This document shows positions 26,050 through 34,445 of a stretch of DNA of 64,000 bases, one piece after another. The notes beneath the pieces were generated by a model that saw only the letters and a list, made by a program, of their open reading frames with translations, was not told the origin of the DNA and did no database searches. The stretch comes from an uncultured Prevotellaceae bacterium (GTDB lineage Bacteria; Bacteroidota; Bacteroidia; Bacteroidales; Bacteroidaceae). The DNA is taken from the NCBI GenBank assembly GCA_902769805.1, contig CACXQL010000002.1, positions 62,001-126,000 on the forward strand. Reading direction: 5' to 3'. Position 1 is the stretch's first letter; each line of letters opens with the position of its first letter. The translations under genes and the position numbers were made by a program.

Positions 26050-26463
26050 TTATTTCTCTATGTAAAAAGCAATCTGACGACGCATACGATGACGCGTGAG
26101 ATACAGGATACCGTAATAAGGTATCAATGACAGCAGGGCACCTGTCGCCGCCAATCCCTCATCACCTGTCTGCAAGAGTGTCAGGATGAGAACTGTCAGC
26201 ATCAACAGCAAGGGAATGGCAAAAGCCCATAACAGCGCCTTGGCGGCAACCTTTCCCTCTGCAGCCACAGTCACAGGCTGTCCAGTCTTCATATCCTCTG
26301 TCGAATCGACATAGACGTCTACGAGTTTCTCTTTCGCCTCTGAGGCGTTACAATAGCCGGCAACCTTACAGGACGCACAGGCAGAATCCTGGAGGATACG
26401 CACATGCACACATCCATCTTCTATACTGTCTATGACACCCTCGTGACGAATAATACTACTCAT
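26050..26463 (-). CDS. RseC/SoxR-reducing system-like membrane protein
   Basis: The start at 26463 (MSSIIRHEG) gives 137 residues; an upstream in-frame start would add nine that include part of a palindrome. The family pattern is clear: HEGVIDSIEDGCVHVRI, then four cysteines in DSACASCKVAGYCNAS, and two C-terminal membrane helices. RseC proteins are encoded at the head of rnf operons in many bacteria and are linked to SoxR reduction or assembly of the complex. Their role in Bacteroidota is not settled. It is the first gene of the operon. Confidence 0.88.
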   Translation of the reverse strand: MSSIIRHEGVIDSIEDGCVHVRILQDSACASCKVAGYCNASEAKEKLVDVYVDSTEDMKTGQPVTVAAEGKVAAKALLWAFAIPLLLMLTVLILTLLQTGDEGLAATGALLSLIPYYGILYLTRHRMRRQIAFYIEK

Positions 26464-26474
26464 ACCTTCACATC

Positions 26475-26499
26475 CATGTCCAAAGGACATGCAAAGGTA
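26475..26499 (-). promoter_or_regulatory. rnf operon promoter and overlapping palindrome
   Basis: The -7 box TACCTTTG (26492-26499, minus strand) is followed directly by a perfect palindrome CATGTCCTTTGGACATG (26475-26491). The predicted transcript start falls in the palindrome, so it could be a repressor site or a 5' hairpin in the mRNA. No TTTG at -33 was seen. Confidence 0.6.
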
Positions 26500-26559
26500 C
26501 TACAAAAAAGTGAATTTGAGGCTTATTCTACAATTTATTTCAAAAAAACCACCTAATCA

Positions 26560-26591
26560 TTTGTTGTTATCCTTTCTTTTTCTTACTTTTG
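26560..26591 (+). promoter_or_regulatory. Bacteroidota-type promoter
   Basis: TTTG (26560-26563) and the -7 box TACTTTTG (26584-26591) are 20 nt apart. It drives the acidic protein gene that starts at 26617, divergent from the rnf operon. Confidence 0.65.
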
Positions 26592-26616
26592 TAACGTCAT
26601 AAGCACAAAAAGAGTT

Positions 26617-27057
26617 ATGAAAGAAACAGAACAGACCATCCAGCAGCTTGGTCGCGCCATCAGAAAGATTGCCGAGAAGTTTCCCCAGAACGAGGAAGCC
26701 ACAAACCTTACAGACATTCACCTGAGGGTATCACAAGACACAGGTGAACTCATGGCATTGGATGATGATGACAATGAGATCACACGATGCGTTATCGAGC
26801 AATGGATAGAGAATAAGGACGATGACTTCTATCAGGAAGTGGAGAGAACCCTCCGCTCAGAGCTGAACAGACAGAAAGAGACTATTGAACACATGTCTGT
26901 GCTGAAGCCTTATTCCTTCGTTCTGGAAGATGACGACCGCGAGCATGTAGCGGAGTTATATCTTGTGGATGACGAGACCGTCATCATTGACAAAGAACTG
27001 ATGGCAGGTCTTGACGAAGACCTGGATCATTTCTTGGATGACCTGTTGAAAGACTGA
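26617..27057 (+). CDS. Conserved acidic cytoplasmic protein, unknown function
   Basis: The protein has 146 residues, no signal peptide and is strongly acidic (LDDDDNE, LEDDDREH, LDEDLDHFLDDLLKD). The start is supported by a good promoter and a clean upstream region. I do not recognise a family, though the style is that of small conserved Bacteroidales proteins. It is the only plus-strand gene in this stretch and ends six bp before the stop of the convergent lipoprotein gene. Confidence 0.75.
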   Translation: MKETEQTIQQLGRAIRKIAEKFPQNEEATNLTDIHLRVSQDTGELMALDDDDNEITRCVIEQWIENKDDDFYQEVERTLRSELNRQKETIEHMSVLKPYSFVLEDDDREHVAELYLVDDETVIIDKELMAGLDEDLDHFLDDLLKD

Positions 27058-27062
27058 TAGTA

Positions 27063-27329
27063 TCAATAGCCTTCGCGGAACATACGGTCAGCCCCTGAAG
27101 CATCAGGATGTCCGCCTGCCTCACCTGGAATATCAGGTATCTCCAGCACTGGTTCATCCTCCCAATCCTCATTTTCCGTCGTTTCCTTGATGTCATTCTT
27201 CTGCGCCGTATCCACAGGTATGCGCACCTGTTCCATTTGCTCGTGATGGTACGCACGAGGACGCATACGGTTACATGCTACGAAAGCTAACAGCATCAAT
27301 GCCATGATTACATAAATACTCTTTTTCAT
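27063..27329 (-). CDS. Small acidic lipoprotein, unknown function
   Basis: The start at 27329 (MKKSIYVIMALMLLAFVAC) gives 88 residues with a complete lipoprotein signal, cysteine at residue 19. The rest is low-complexity, acidic and probably unstructured (ENEDWEDEPVLEIPDIPGE). It lies 26 bp downstream of the LysM glucosaminidase gene and may be co-transcribed with it, which hints at a role at the cell envelope; this is inference. Confidence 0.6.
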   Translation of the reverse strand: MKKSIYVIMALMLLAFVACNRMRPRAYHHEQMEQVRIPVDTAQKNDIKETTENEDWEDEPVLEIPDIPGEAGGHPDASGADRMFREGY

Positions 27330-27355
27330 CGTCACTCTTTCTTTTTTCGTAGTAA

Positions 27356-28261
27356 TTATCTTATTCTCAGGACATCACCGACCTGTATCCGATAGTCGGG
27401 AGTCAAGTCATTCATCTTATAGAGGTATTTCAGGCGGATACCGTATTTCTGGGAGATGGAATACATCGACTCTCCGTCACTGACGATATGCGGTCTTTTC
27501 TTGTATTCCTTCGGTGCATTACGGCGTTTCTTCTGCAGCCATACATAGTCACCCTCCTCTAACTGAGCCTCGCGGTCGTTCTCATTATACTTCGCCAGTT
27601 TCTTATAGGAGACACCCACATCCTCACCGATAGAACGGAAAGTATCTCCTGCCTTGGCTATCACATAGTAATTATTATTAAAGGCATATACCTGATGCGC
27701 TAACATATGCTTACCATGCGTCTCATGCTCCTGGAACTTGTCATATTTCTTCGTGCTGTCGTACTCATAGAGCTTATACAGCTGGATGATATCTATCAAC
27801 TGGATGGCGTAACGGGGATTGGTGGCATAGCCGCATGCCTTGAGACCATAAGCCCACCCTTTATAGTCCGTCTGCTTTAACTCAAAGAGGGAGCTGTATC
27901 TGGAACTGGATGTCAGGAACTTGGAATGATCCTCATAGCTGTCATAGGCATTCTTATAGGCACGGAAGCATTCGTTGTCCTCATCGTCATCATGATAGAT
28001 GGTCTTGCCTGTCCAGCCATGGCACTTGATGCCGAAATGATTATTACCCTTGACAGTGAGTTCGCTTCTGCCAGCCCCAGACTCCAACACCCCTTGCGCG
28101 AGGGTGATACTTGCTGGGATATGGTAGCGGAGCATCTGCTCAATGGCAAGGTCCTTGTATTGGTCAAAATACTGCTGATAGGACTGCGACCACTTCATCT
28201 GTGCCTCCACAGGAAGGCACGCCGCCAACGTCAACAGAGCAATAAGAATATTTCTCCTCAT
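27356..28261 (-). CDS. Glucosaminidase with two LysM domains (peptidoglycan hydrolase)
   Basis: The start at 28261 (MRRNILIALL) gives 301 residues with a signal peptide ending PVEAQ. A glucosaminidase domain of the FlgJ/Auto family runs from about 30 to 170, with the catalytic region ITLAQGVLESGAGRSELT and FGIKCHGW. Two LysM-like peptidoglycan-binding modules follow (about 195-235, YVIAKAGDTFRSIGED, and about 258-300, HIVSDGESMYSISQKYG). It should cut N-acetylglucosamine bonds in the cell wall. It is divergent from cdd. Confidence 0.88.
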   Translation of the reverse strand: MRRNILIALLTLAACLPVEAQMKWSQSYQQYFDQYKDLAIEQMLRYHIPASITLAQGVLESGAGRSELTVKGNNHFGIKCHGWTGKTIYHDDDEDNECFRAYKNAYDSYEDHSKFLTSSSRYSSLFELKQTDYKGWAYGLKACGYATNPRYAIQLIDIIQLYKLYEYDSTKKYDKFQEHETHGKHMLAHQVYAFNNNYYVIAKAGDTFRSIGEDVGVSYKKLAKYNENDREAQLEEGDYVWLQKKRRNAPKEYKKRPHIVSDGESMYSISQKYGIRLKYLYKMNDLTPDYRIQVGDVLRIR

Positions 28262-28304
28262 GTACAATTTTCATTTTCTGATTGCAAAAATAAGGAAATT
28301 TTAT

Positions 28305-28312
28305 TATATTTG
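28305..28312 (+). promoter_or_regulatory. -7 box of cdd
   Basis: TATATTTG lies 20 nt before the cytidine deaminase ATG at 28332, in the 70-bp divergent gap with the glucosaminidase gene. Confidence 0.5.
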
Positions 28313-28331
28313 CAACAAAAATCACAAGATT

Positions 28332-28805
28332 ATGGAAGAACAGGTATTGAAATCCACAATTCTGGTGGCACAAATGGAAGAATTGGATGACAGGGAGCGT
28401 GCCTTAATAGAGAAAGCCATCGAGGCAACGAGTCGCTCTTATGCCCCCTATTCCCGTTTCCATGTAGGCGCTGCCGTCCTCTTGGAGAACGGAGAGATGG
28501 TGATAGGCTGTAACCAAGAGAACGCCGCTTTTCCTGCAGGTATCTGTGCAGAACGCACTGCCTTGTTTTCCGCAGGTGCCCAGTATCCTGACATACCTGT
28601 CGTCATGCTTGCCATTGCTGCAAGAAACACAGAAGGGGTATTACAAGACGAGCCTGTCAGTCCCTGTGGTGTATGCCGTCAGGTCATCATCGAGACAGAG
28701 AACAGATACCACCGACCTGTCCGCATCTTACTTTACGGAAAGAAGCATATCTATCTGATATCCAGCATCAAGGAACTGATGCCTTTGAGTTTTACAGAGT
28801 TCTGA
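28332..28805 (+). CDS. cdd: Cytidine deaminase
   Basis: The start at 28332 gives 157 residues; a longer frame exists but overlaps the promoter. Zinc-dependent deaminase motifs are present: CAERTA at about residue 76 (C ligand and the catalytic E) and PCGVCRQ at about 117. The substrate region SYAPYSRFHVGAAVL is also typical. It converts cytidine and deoxycytidine to uridine and deoxyuridine in pyrimidine salvage. The size is a little above the usual 130-140. It ends 14 bp inside the convergent lipoprotein gene. Confidence 0.94.
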   Translation: MEEQVLKSTILVAQMEELDDRERALIEKAIEATSRSYAPYSRFHVGAAVLLENGEMVIGCNQENAAFPAGICAERTALFSAGAQYPDIPVVMLAIAARNTEGVLQDEPVSPCGVCRQVIIETENRYHRPVRILLYGKKHIYLISSIKELMPLSFTEF

Positions 28806-30078
28806 GATCACCTATCTTCTTCTCATAGGCAGGGGATGTCTCCTTGATGGAGAAGTTATAGAAGAGGTTGTCTGTATCGAAGGTTACAAAGTGTTTCTCT
28901 CCTTGTATCTCATCCTTAGGAGTCTCCCAGACAACATCTTCAAAATAATCCGACTCCGTAGGTTGCAGGGTACGCAGAATACAATGGCTGAAGAAGTATT
29001 TCTCTCCCTCGCCCATGATCACATCCTCCTCATAGCCAGTAACCAGTGTGTTCTCACAGGAAAACATACTCTCTGCGTCAAAACGCAAAGCCACTCCCCT
29101 GTCTGCCGAGAACGGATAGAACTGGGCAAGCGTGGTGTGGTTGACATAAACAGTGGAGTTGACAACATTCAGACAGTCCCCTAAGGTGTTCGAGATACGA
29201 CAGCTGTCGAGGGTTGCCGTGGATTCATCTAAGAAGATGCCAGTACCCTTGCAGTTATGTATCGTACAACGTAGCAGGGAGATCGATGACTTCTTGTCGC
29301 ATACGATAGCCGTACAGGCATTCTTCAACACACAGTCCATGAAGCTGTTGTCCTTGGAGGATTCCCCGATGATGATACCCTCCCACTGACCACTGACACG
29401 GTCATAGGGAAGATATGAGAACATCCTGTCCAGACGATCGCCACGGAACACACAACTGTCTGCTTGAAGTGTACCCTCTACCGTTATCCCTGCTCCGTCA
29501 TGGAAATAGAGCTGGGTATGTGAGAGAGTGAGTGTAGCACCCTTTGCCACCACGATACCTTTTCTGATGACAATAGGCTGCCTGTCGTTGATGAGCGTGT
29601 CCTTGTTGATGACCAGTTCCTCGTTGATAAACTGTGCCTTCCAGCTGTATGCACTTAACAGGAGAGACTGCTCCACCCCACTCTCCAAGGCAAAGACAAG
29701 CTGGTCTTCTACCCGTTGGGGCTCTGACTGAGTAGCTGTTGGTGCCGTCAATTCCACAAATACGCGGATAGAGTCTTCCTTGCGTATCTCAAAGTCATAG
29801 GCGACGGAATCGACATAGTTACCATCCACATTCACGCGATAGCCTGAAAGGGAGGGATGGTTGAGGCGCACCTCCTTGATACGGACACCAGAGTTAGATT
29901 TGTTATACACCCAGAAATCGTATGTACGTGTCGCAACATGGTGAAAGACGGTATCCATCGACACGCTATCCACAGAGAAAGTGAGACGAACCGACAAGTC
30001 CGACGAGAAATCCTCTTTGTCTGTACAACTCACCAACAGGGCGGAGAGGATGAGTGAAAATAAAAGAATCCGTTTCAT
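28792..30078 (-). CDS. Beta-helix surface lipoprotein
   Basis: The protein has 428 residues with a lipoprotein signal (LLFSLILSALLVSC, cysteine at 18). An N-terminal beta-sandwich (about 30-150) is followed by right-handed parallel beta-helix coils (about 190-340). These are seen as repeated N/D/C-ending strands such as NSFMDCVLKNACTAIVCD and CTIHNCKGTGIFLDES. Such Bacteroidota proteins are common on the cell surface and include putative polysaccharide-binding proteins. No catalytic residues are obvious. The last bases overlap cdd, which runs the other way. Confidence 0.7.
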   Translation of the reverse strand: MKRILLFSLILSALLVSCTDKEDFSSDLSVRLTFSVDSVSMDTVFHHVATRTYDFWVYNKSNSGVRIKEVRLNHPSLSGYRVNVDGNYVDSVAYDFEIRKEDSIRVFVELTAPTATQSEPQRVEDQLVFALESGVEQSLLLSAYSWKAQFINEELVINKDTLINDRQPIVIRKGIVVAKGATLTLSHTQLYFHDGAGITVEGTLQADSCVFRGDRLDRMFSYLPYDRVSGQWEGIIIGESSKDNSFMDCVLKNACTAIVCDKKSSISLLRCTIHNCKGTGIFLDESTATLDSCRISNTLGDCLNVVNSTVYVNHTTLAQFYPFSADRGVALRFDAESMFSCENTLVTGYEEDVIMGEGEKYFFSHCILRTLQPTESDYFEDVVWETPKDEIQGEKHFVTFDTDNLFYNFSIKETSPAYEKKIGDLRTL

Positions 30079-30116
30079 CTTTCTAACAAAACGGATTCCT
30101 TTGGTTATTTATTGCC

Positions 30117-30674
30117 TTACTTTCCAAAATATCTCTTCAGCAAACCAGCAAAGCCTGCACCATGACGTGCCTCGTCCTTTGCCATCTCGTGAACGGTATC
30201 GTGAATAGCGTCGAAACCTGCAGCCTTCGCGTTCTTCGCAATACGGAACTTATCCTCGCAAGCACCAGCCTCTGCGGCAGCACGTTTCTCCAAGTTGGTC
30301 TTGGTATCCCAAACGCACTCACCCAGCAGCTCAGCAAAACGGGAAGCATGGTCTGCCTCCTCAAAAGCATAACGCTTGAAAGCCTCGGCAATCTCGGGAT
30401 AGCCCTCACGGTCTGCCTGACGAGCCATAGCGAGATACATACCGACTTCACCGCACTCACCATTGAAATGGTTGCGCAGGTCCTGAATCATCTCCTCGCT
30501 GACACCCTCTGGCTTGCCGTCACCAATCTTATGAACGGTAGCATAGGTCATGTCGGCATCGTCCTTCAACTCAGAGAACTTAGAGGCAGGAGCCTTACAG
30601 ATTGGACACTTCTCAGGTGCTGCATCGCCTTCATAGATATATCCACAAACGGCGCAAATGAACTTTTTCTTCAT
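30117..30674 (-). CDS. rbr: Rubrerythrin (rubredoxin-first type)
   Basis: The protein has 185 residues. The rubredoxin domain comes first ([10 protein letters not shown] and CPICKAP, residues 7-30), then a four-helix diiron domain with the E-x6-Y and E-x2-H type ligands ([34 protein letters not shown]). This order, the 'reverse rubrerythrin', is found in anaerobes as an NADH-dependent peroxidase. It detoxifies H2O2 and fits an obligate anaerobe. A promoter lies upstream (30713). Confidence 0.94.
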   Translation of the reverse strand: MKKKFICAVCGYIYEGDAAPEKCPICKAPASKFSELKDDADMTYATVHKIGDGKPEGVSEEMIQDLRNHFNGECGEVGMYLAMARQADREGYPEIAEAFKRYAFEEADHASRFAELLGECVWDTKTNLEKRAAAEAGACEDKFRIAKNAKAAGFDAIHDTVHEMAKDEARHGAGFAGLLKRYFGK

Positions 30675-30712
30675 AGTAATAATTGTTTAGTCTATAAAAA
30701 TAATACTTTTTG

Positions 30713-30720
30713 CAAAGATA
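30713..30720 (-). promoter_or_regulatory. -7 box of the rubrerythrin gene
   Basis: TATCTTTG on the minus strand, 38 nt upstream of the ATG. No TTTG at -33 was clear. The 22-bp palindrome array starts 77 bp further upstream. Confidence 0.5.
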
Positions 30721-30796
30721 GCATAATTCGGGAAATACACCAAATAAATTTGTATAATTTTTTATTTCAACCCTTGAAGGCGGCACCTTCCTGTTT

Positions 30797-30884
30797 GTTC
30801 CATAGGGTGGAACATTTTGTTCCATGGCATGGAATAACTTGTTCCATGGCATGGAATACTTTGTTCCATGGGGTGGAACAACTT
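30797..30884. repeat. Array of four 22-bp palindromic units (locus B)
   Basis: Units at 30797-30818, 30819-30840, 30841-30862 and 30863-30884. Each core is TTCCATGG-CATGGAA-like, for example GTTCCATGGCATGGAAT in unit 2, followed by a T-rich spacer. The geometry (4 x 22 bp) is the same as at 412 and 55294, but the bases differ. It lies upstream of rubrerythrin and downstream of the broken phosphoesterase. Confidence 0.9.
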
Positions 30885-30941
30885 ATTCTCTGTATTTCCA
30901 AGGGGGAGAAGCAGATAATGAGAGCAGCATTTGATCGGGGA

Positions 30942-31528
30942 CTACCCCTCCCCAACCCAGAATAACCTTGGCTTTCTAACAAGACGATTCATGTCATCAA
31001 GCAGGGCAGCGTTGGAAAAGACAATGTTGTCCTGCTTAACAGTTCCATAGCCACCATGGGAATGTCCAAAGAGATGATAACGAGGTTTTATCTCCATAAT
31101 ACGGTTTCTGAGAGGTGCATTCCCCCAATGGACACCAACAGACTCGTCGAGAATCATAACAGGTGGCTCATGGGTAACAACGATATCAGTGTCATAGGGT
31201 ATCAAGGTCTCTGGATGGTTATAAGCTATCCCATAAAACCTGACCCCATCAATCTCAACACCATCTCAACACCAGAGTCTTGGAGAAAGTGTAAGTTACT
31301 TGGCAAATCTTCTATCCCCTCAGCATCCCATAGGCAGAGATCGTGATTACCTGTAACGAATATCTTATGTGGGTAAGGCAATTCAATGTACCAATTCAGA
31401 AAGTCAAGCACCTCTTCTTCTGTACCATTATTGCTGATGTCACCGCTATGAACGATGACATCGGCCTCAGGCATTTCTTTTATGCGATGATGTAAGCCAT
31501 GTGTGTCCGAGAGATGCAAGATTTTCAT
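30942..31528 (-). pseudogene. Calcineurin-like phosphoesterase, frameshifted by an 11-bp duplication
   Basis: The first frame (31528 to 31226) begins MKILHLSDTHGLH, with the metal-binding D-x-H; SGDIS and GNHD motifs follow. The second frame (31205 to 30942) carries THEPP and FGHSHGG, the last metal sites. The break is an exact 11-bp tandem duplication at 31252-31262 and 31263-31273 (ATCTCAACACC on the plus strand). Removing one copy restores a single frame of about 191 residues reading SGVEIDGVRFYGIAYNH. All motifs are otherwise intact. It is either a recent pseudogene or a gene switched on and off by this duplication. Confidence 0.9.
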
Positions 31529-31570
31529 GACAACTTCTTATAATATCTGATGATAGACCAAACACTCTTT

Positions 31571-32821
31571 TTATGAAGATGTGACACTATCACCATCATT
31601 CAGTAATATAACAGACCACTCATCAGAGAACAGCTCTGCGAACTTTTTTGGTGCATCCGTATGTATAGGGATGAGTGCCTTCGGATGAAGCAGACGGAAT
31701 ACCTCACGCATGCTATTCATGTCTGAGTGACCACTGGTGTGCATGGGTTTGTAGTCATTGCCCAATGAATCGGCAAGATTCTTGTTATAGGCTTCAGAGC
31801 CTTCTTCGACATACCCTCCCCACATCGACAGATACTTTTGTTTCTCCCCAGGGATGCGCTCTATGAGATGATCAAAGCGTGGATTAGCACGAGCTATCAG
31901 GACGTAGCCTAATTTGTTGAGGAAGTCCTTAAACTCGTCTGTAACTAAAAACTCGCCATTGTCGTACATCAATACATTAGGCTCATATTCTCCATATCTG
32001 TAGAGACTTGACTTTCCCCATATCGGGTCCTGTTGAGTGACTATATCCATGATACGTTTTTGATAAGCGTCCACCAAGAACACACATTTAGCACGCAAAG
32101 CGGCATGATAAAGAGAAAACAGCCTGTCAATATTAGTAGAGGAAAGGTAAACCACATTACCCTTTTTGTGCTTTTTCTGTTCCTTAAATTGTTCCTCAAA
32201 TTCCTTTTGCAGTTTACTTTCCGTGTCATTAGTTGCATTTGGACGGTCGACGTTGGTTCCTTCACAAACCACATAGTCCACCTCTCCCACATACTTTTGG
32301 ATAACCTCTGGTAGTTTCTTGCTCCTGAAACCATGTGTACGGAAGTCGCCTGTATGGAATGCACTTACTCCTCCTGCCTCGATTTTAAAGGCATAAGCAT
32401 CAAAGGCAGAATGATCTACTGTTATAGGCATAATGGAGAATGGACCAAGCGAGAACATCTTCCCTGCTTCGAATGTGTTTGCATGCTGCAACCGTTCTAA
32501 CATTTCCTGATGAATGCCGTCTACTGATTTAAGGTGGTCTGACAGCACCAGCTGAATCTCACGTCCCACCTTGCCCATATATATGGGGAGTTCCTCCGGC
32601 AGTTTCGTGATACTGCCGATGTGGTCACCATGATAATGGGTAATAAGCAATGCACTCTTTGAGATATCACCATGTGTCAATCCCTCAATCTGCAAATCTC
32701 CAGACTTAGGTCCACCAGGCAGTTCCTCGCCATAATCGACAAACAGTCGCCAGCCGTCATACTCATATTCTGTGACGCATCCGCCTATTTGGTGAGTGCC
32801 ACGATGGATTTTAATGTTCAT
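31571..32821 (-). CDS. Beta-CASP metallo-beta-lactamase-fold protein (RNase J-like)
   Basis: The start at 32821 (MNIKIHRG) gives 416 residues; it overlaps the upstream stop by four bases. Metal-site motifs are THYHGDH (HxHxDH, about residue 62), VDHSAFD, FHTGDFRTHG, and near the end HTSGHSD and PIHTDAPKKF, the beta-CASP C-terminal histidine pattern. Family members are RNases such as RNase J or related hydrolases. It is short compared with RNase J (about 555) and lacks its C-terminal domain. Coupling to the two preceding unknown genes suggests a special role, possibly in defence, not general RNA decay. Confidence 0.8.
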   Translation of the reverse strand: MNIKIHRGTHQIGGCVTEYEYDGWRLFVDYGEELPGGPKSGDLQIEGLTHGDISKSALLITHYHGDHIGSITKLPEELPIYMGKVGREIQLVLSDHLKSVDGIHQEMLERLQHANTFEAGKMFSLGPFSIMPITVDHSAFDAYAFKIEAGGVSAFHTGDFRTHGFRSKKLPEVIQKYVGEVDYVVCEGTNVDRPNATNDTESKLQKEFEEQFKEQKKHKKGNVVYLSSTNIDRLFSLYHAALRAKCVFLVDAYQKRIMDIVTQQDPIWGKSSLYRYGEYEPNVLMYDNGEFLVTDEFKDFLNKLGYVLIARANPRFDHLIERIPGEKQKYLSMWGGYVEEGSEAYNKNLADSLGNDYKPMHTSGHSDMNSMREVFRLLHPKALIPIHTDAPKKFAELFSDEWSVILLNDGDSVTSS

Positions 32822-33924
32822 AGATTGCAATAATTAGGTTTTACATTTATTGTAGCTAGTATCTTTTCTATTTCTTTGATTCTAATGCCTCTACCTTCCG
32901 TTTCTTTTTCGTAGTTATTGGCTATGAGTAATTGCGGTTCTGGATTAACCACCAAATCGTTGACATTGCCCACTATTGGCACAGGCAGACCTAGGTCTTT
33001 TTTTATTTCATAAAGAGTCTTGTAATACTCCGTCAATATATCCTTGTTGACATTTAAAAACTCACGATAATTCTCTATCTGTTCCAAGATTTCAGGATTT
33101 CCCTTCATGTTTCTGAGCCTATTGTCACCTATCCTTTTTAATTCTTCAAATACAATGAATCCATTTTCTATCTTGACAAGATCTATTCTAACCGTTTTAA
33201 CCTTATCTTCATACAACCTATGTGCAAATTCTGAATCAAGATATTTGTCTCTGCCATTAAGAATAAGCTTCCCTTGAATATACTTTTCCGATGTACCTTC
33301 TCCGGCATTGTTTCCTGAATAGTGCTTCCGAATATTTGCTTTCATTTCCTCTTTCCGATTCAATATCCATTCTGAACAATCTTGGTATATCGGAGTATAT
33401 ATATTTTTACCATCTTTTATACCTTTTCTATAATATTGCCCATCCTCTTCTTCTAAAAATCCCAAGTATTTTGGATGTGCAGTAACTACGATTTGATTAT
33501 CTCTGTCAAGTTTTATTTCAGCCATCCTACCGCCAAGATAATATGCATCTATAACATTCCCTTTCCTTATCTCGATGTAAATATCCTTGTCCTCCTTCAG
33601 GCAGTTCCACCACATTGGGGCATTTTCCCCATTAAGAATCTTGTAAAGTTCGTGTTTCCTATTAAGCAGGCCACTTTTCATTCTTGAAACTTTATCCATG
33701 ATTTTTACTTTTTTATTGTTTATATTCAAATACTCATGTTTATAGCACCACAATGTCCCATCATATCCATGCTGGATATTCAATTTCTTGCCAGCCAGCC
33801 TTGCCTTAATCTGAAGAGACCTCGCTTCAGCTGATGTGAGGAACACTACGTTCTCATCACTTATCCATTCGCCATTATCGTTGCGAACCAGGTGCCATTT
33901 TCTTTCTTGTTCTATTGCTTCCAT
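32818..33924 (-). CDS. Putative PD-(D/E)xK-type nuclease
   Basis: The protein has 368 residues and no signal peptide or membrane segment. The C-terminal half has a RecB-like nuclease pattern: RIDLVKI (candidate D), VFEELKR (E-x-K, about 20 residues on), then QIENYREF, the Q-x3-Y helix. The N-terminal part (about 1-180) is of unknown fold. The gene has an AT-rich composition unlike hisS and purA. Its start shares one base with the stop of the preceding gene (TAATG) and its stop overlaps the next start (ATGA), so the three form one translational unit. The nuclease call is by eye. Confidence 0.55.
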   Translation of the reverse strand: MEAIEQERKWHLVRNDNGEWISDENVVFLTSAEARSLQIKARLAGKKLNIQHGYDGTLWCYKHEYLNINNKKVKIMDKVSRMKSGLLNRKHELYKILNGENAPMWWNCLKEDKDIYIEIRKGNVIDAYYLGGRMAEIKLDRDNQIVVTAHPKYLGFLEEEDGQYYRKGIKDGKNIYTPIYQDCSEWILNRKEEMKANIRKHYSGNNAGEGTSEKYIQGKLILNGRDKYLDSEFAHRLYEDKVKTVRIDLVKIENGFIVFEELKRIGDNRLRNMKGNPEILEQIENYREFLNVNKDILTEYYKTLYEIKKDLGLPVPIVGNVNDLVVNPEPQLLIANNYEKETEGRGIRIKEIEKILATINVKPNYCNL

Positions 33925-34445
33925 TAGGCATATTCGAATTGTGGTACATCTATGGTAACATTCTCTGTCTCATCGTCATCGTCCAGCGTAGGAACAGCTA
34001 ATCTGAGTTCACCGTCTCGCATCGTTTTATCAACAAGTAGTGTCAAAGGATAAATGTCGCTATCCTCATTTATTACAGGGTAACCGTACTCATCGAACTC
34101 TGTCATAAATGCAGAGTCGATTCCATATACGTAGATGTTCTCGCTATGCTTTTCCATCTCATGATTGGTATAAGGGTCTTGAACGGCATCGAATGATTTT
34201 CCTTGGGTTAAGTCCATCCCGTACAGGAGAAATGGAGCAGCATCATTTGATCTTGCCAGCAGATTCATGGTCTGAGAATTGGCATAGAGATTCATTGCGT
34301 ATTCCGTTGAATGGAGCTCATGGAAATCTTTTTCATAATCTTTAACCACGTCACGAAATGACACTCCATCACTAAACCGCCTGCCTTTATCATTAAAGTC
34401 TGTTGGCATGAAATAATAGGTTTCAGTTATCTCTTTTTCAGTCAT
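33924..34445 (-). CDS. Unknown acidic protein, first gene of a three-gene module
   Basis: The ATG at 34445 (MTEKEITETYYFMPTD) is preferred over a TTG further upstream, giving 173 residues. It is acidic, especially near the end (LDDDDETENVTID), with no signal peptide. I do not recognise a family. The stop TAA shares its last base with the next start (TAATG). It probably works with the two following proteins, a nuclease candidate and an RNase J-like protein, perhaps as a regulator or antitoxin. That is inferred from gene order only. Confidence 0.6.
   Translation of the reverse strand: MTEKEITETYYFMPTDFNDKGRRFSDGVSFRDVVKDYEKDFHELHSTEYAMNLYANSQTMNLLARSNDAAPFLLYGMDLTQGKSFDAVQDPYTNHEMEKHSENIYVYGIDSAFMTEFDEYGYPVINEDSDIYPLTLLVDKTMRDGELRLAVPTLDDDDETENVTIDVPQFEYA

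Noticed and set aside
30631..30982. Short minus-strand frames through the palindrome array (repeats of a W-N-K/F-H-A-M-E-Q pattern).
   Set aside because: The repeats in the peptide only reflect the 22-bp DNA units; there is no start context or downstream sense.
31571..32821. The metallo-hydrolase as the cell's general RNase J.
   Set aside because: It lacks the C-terminal domain, is AT-rich, and is coupled to accessory genes.
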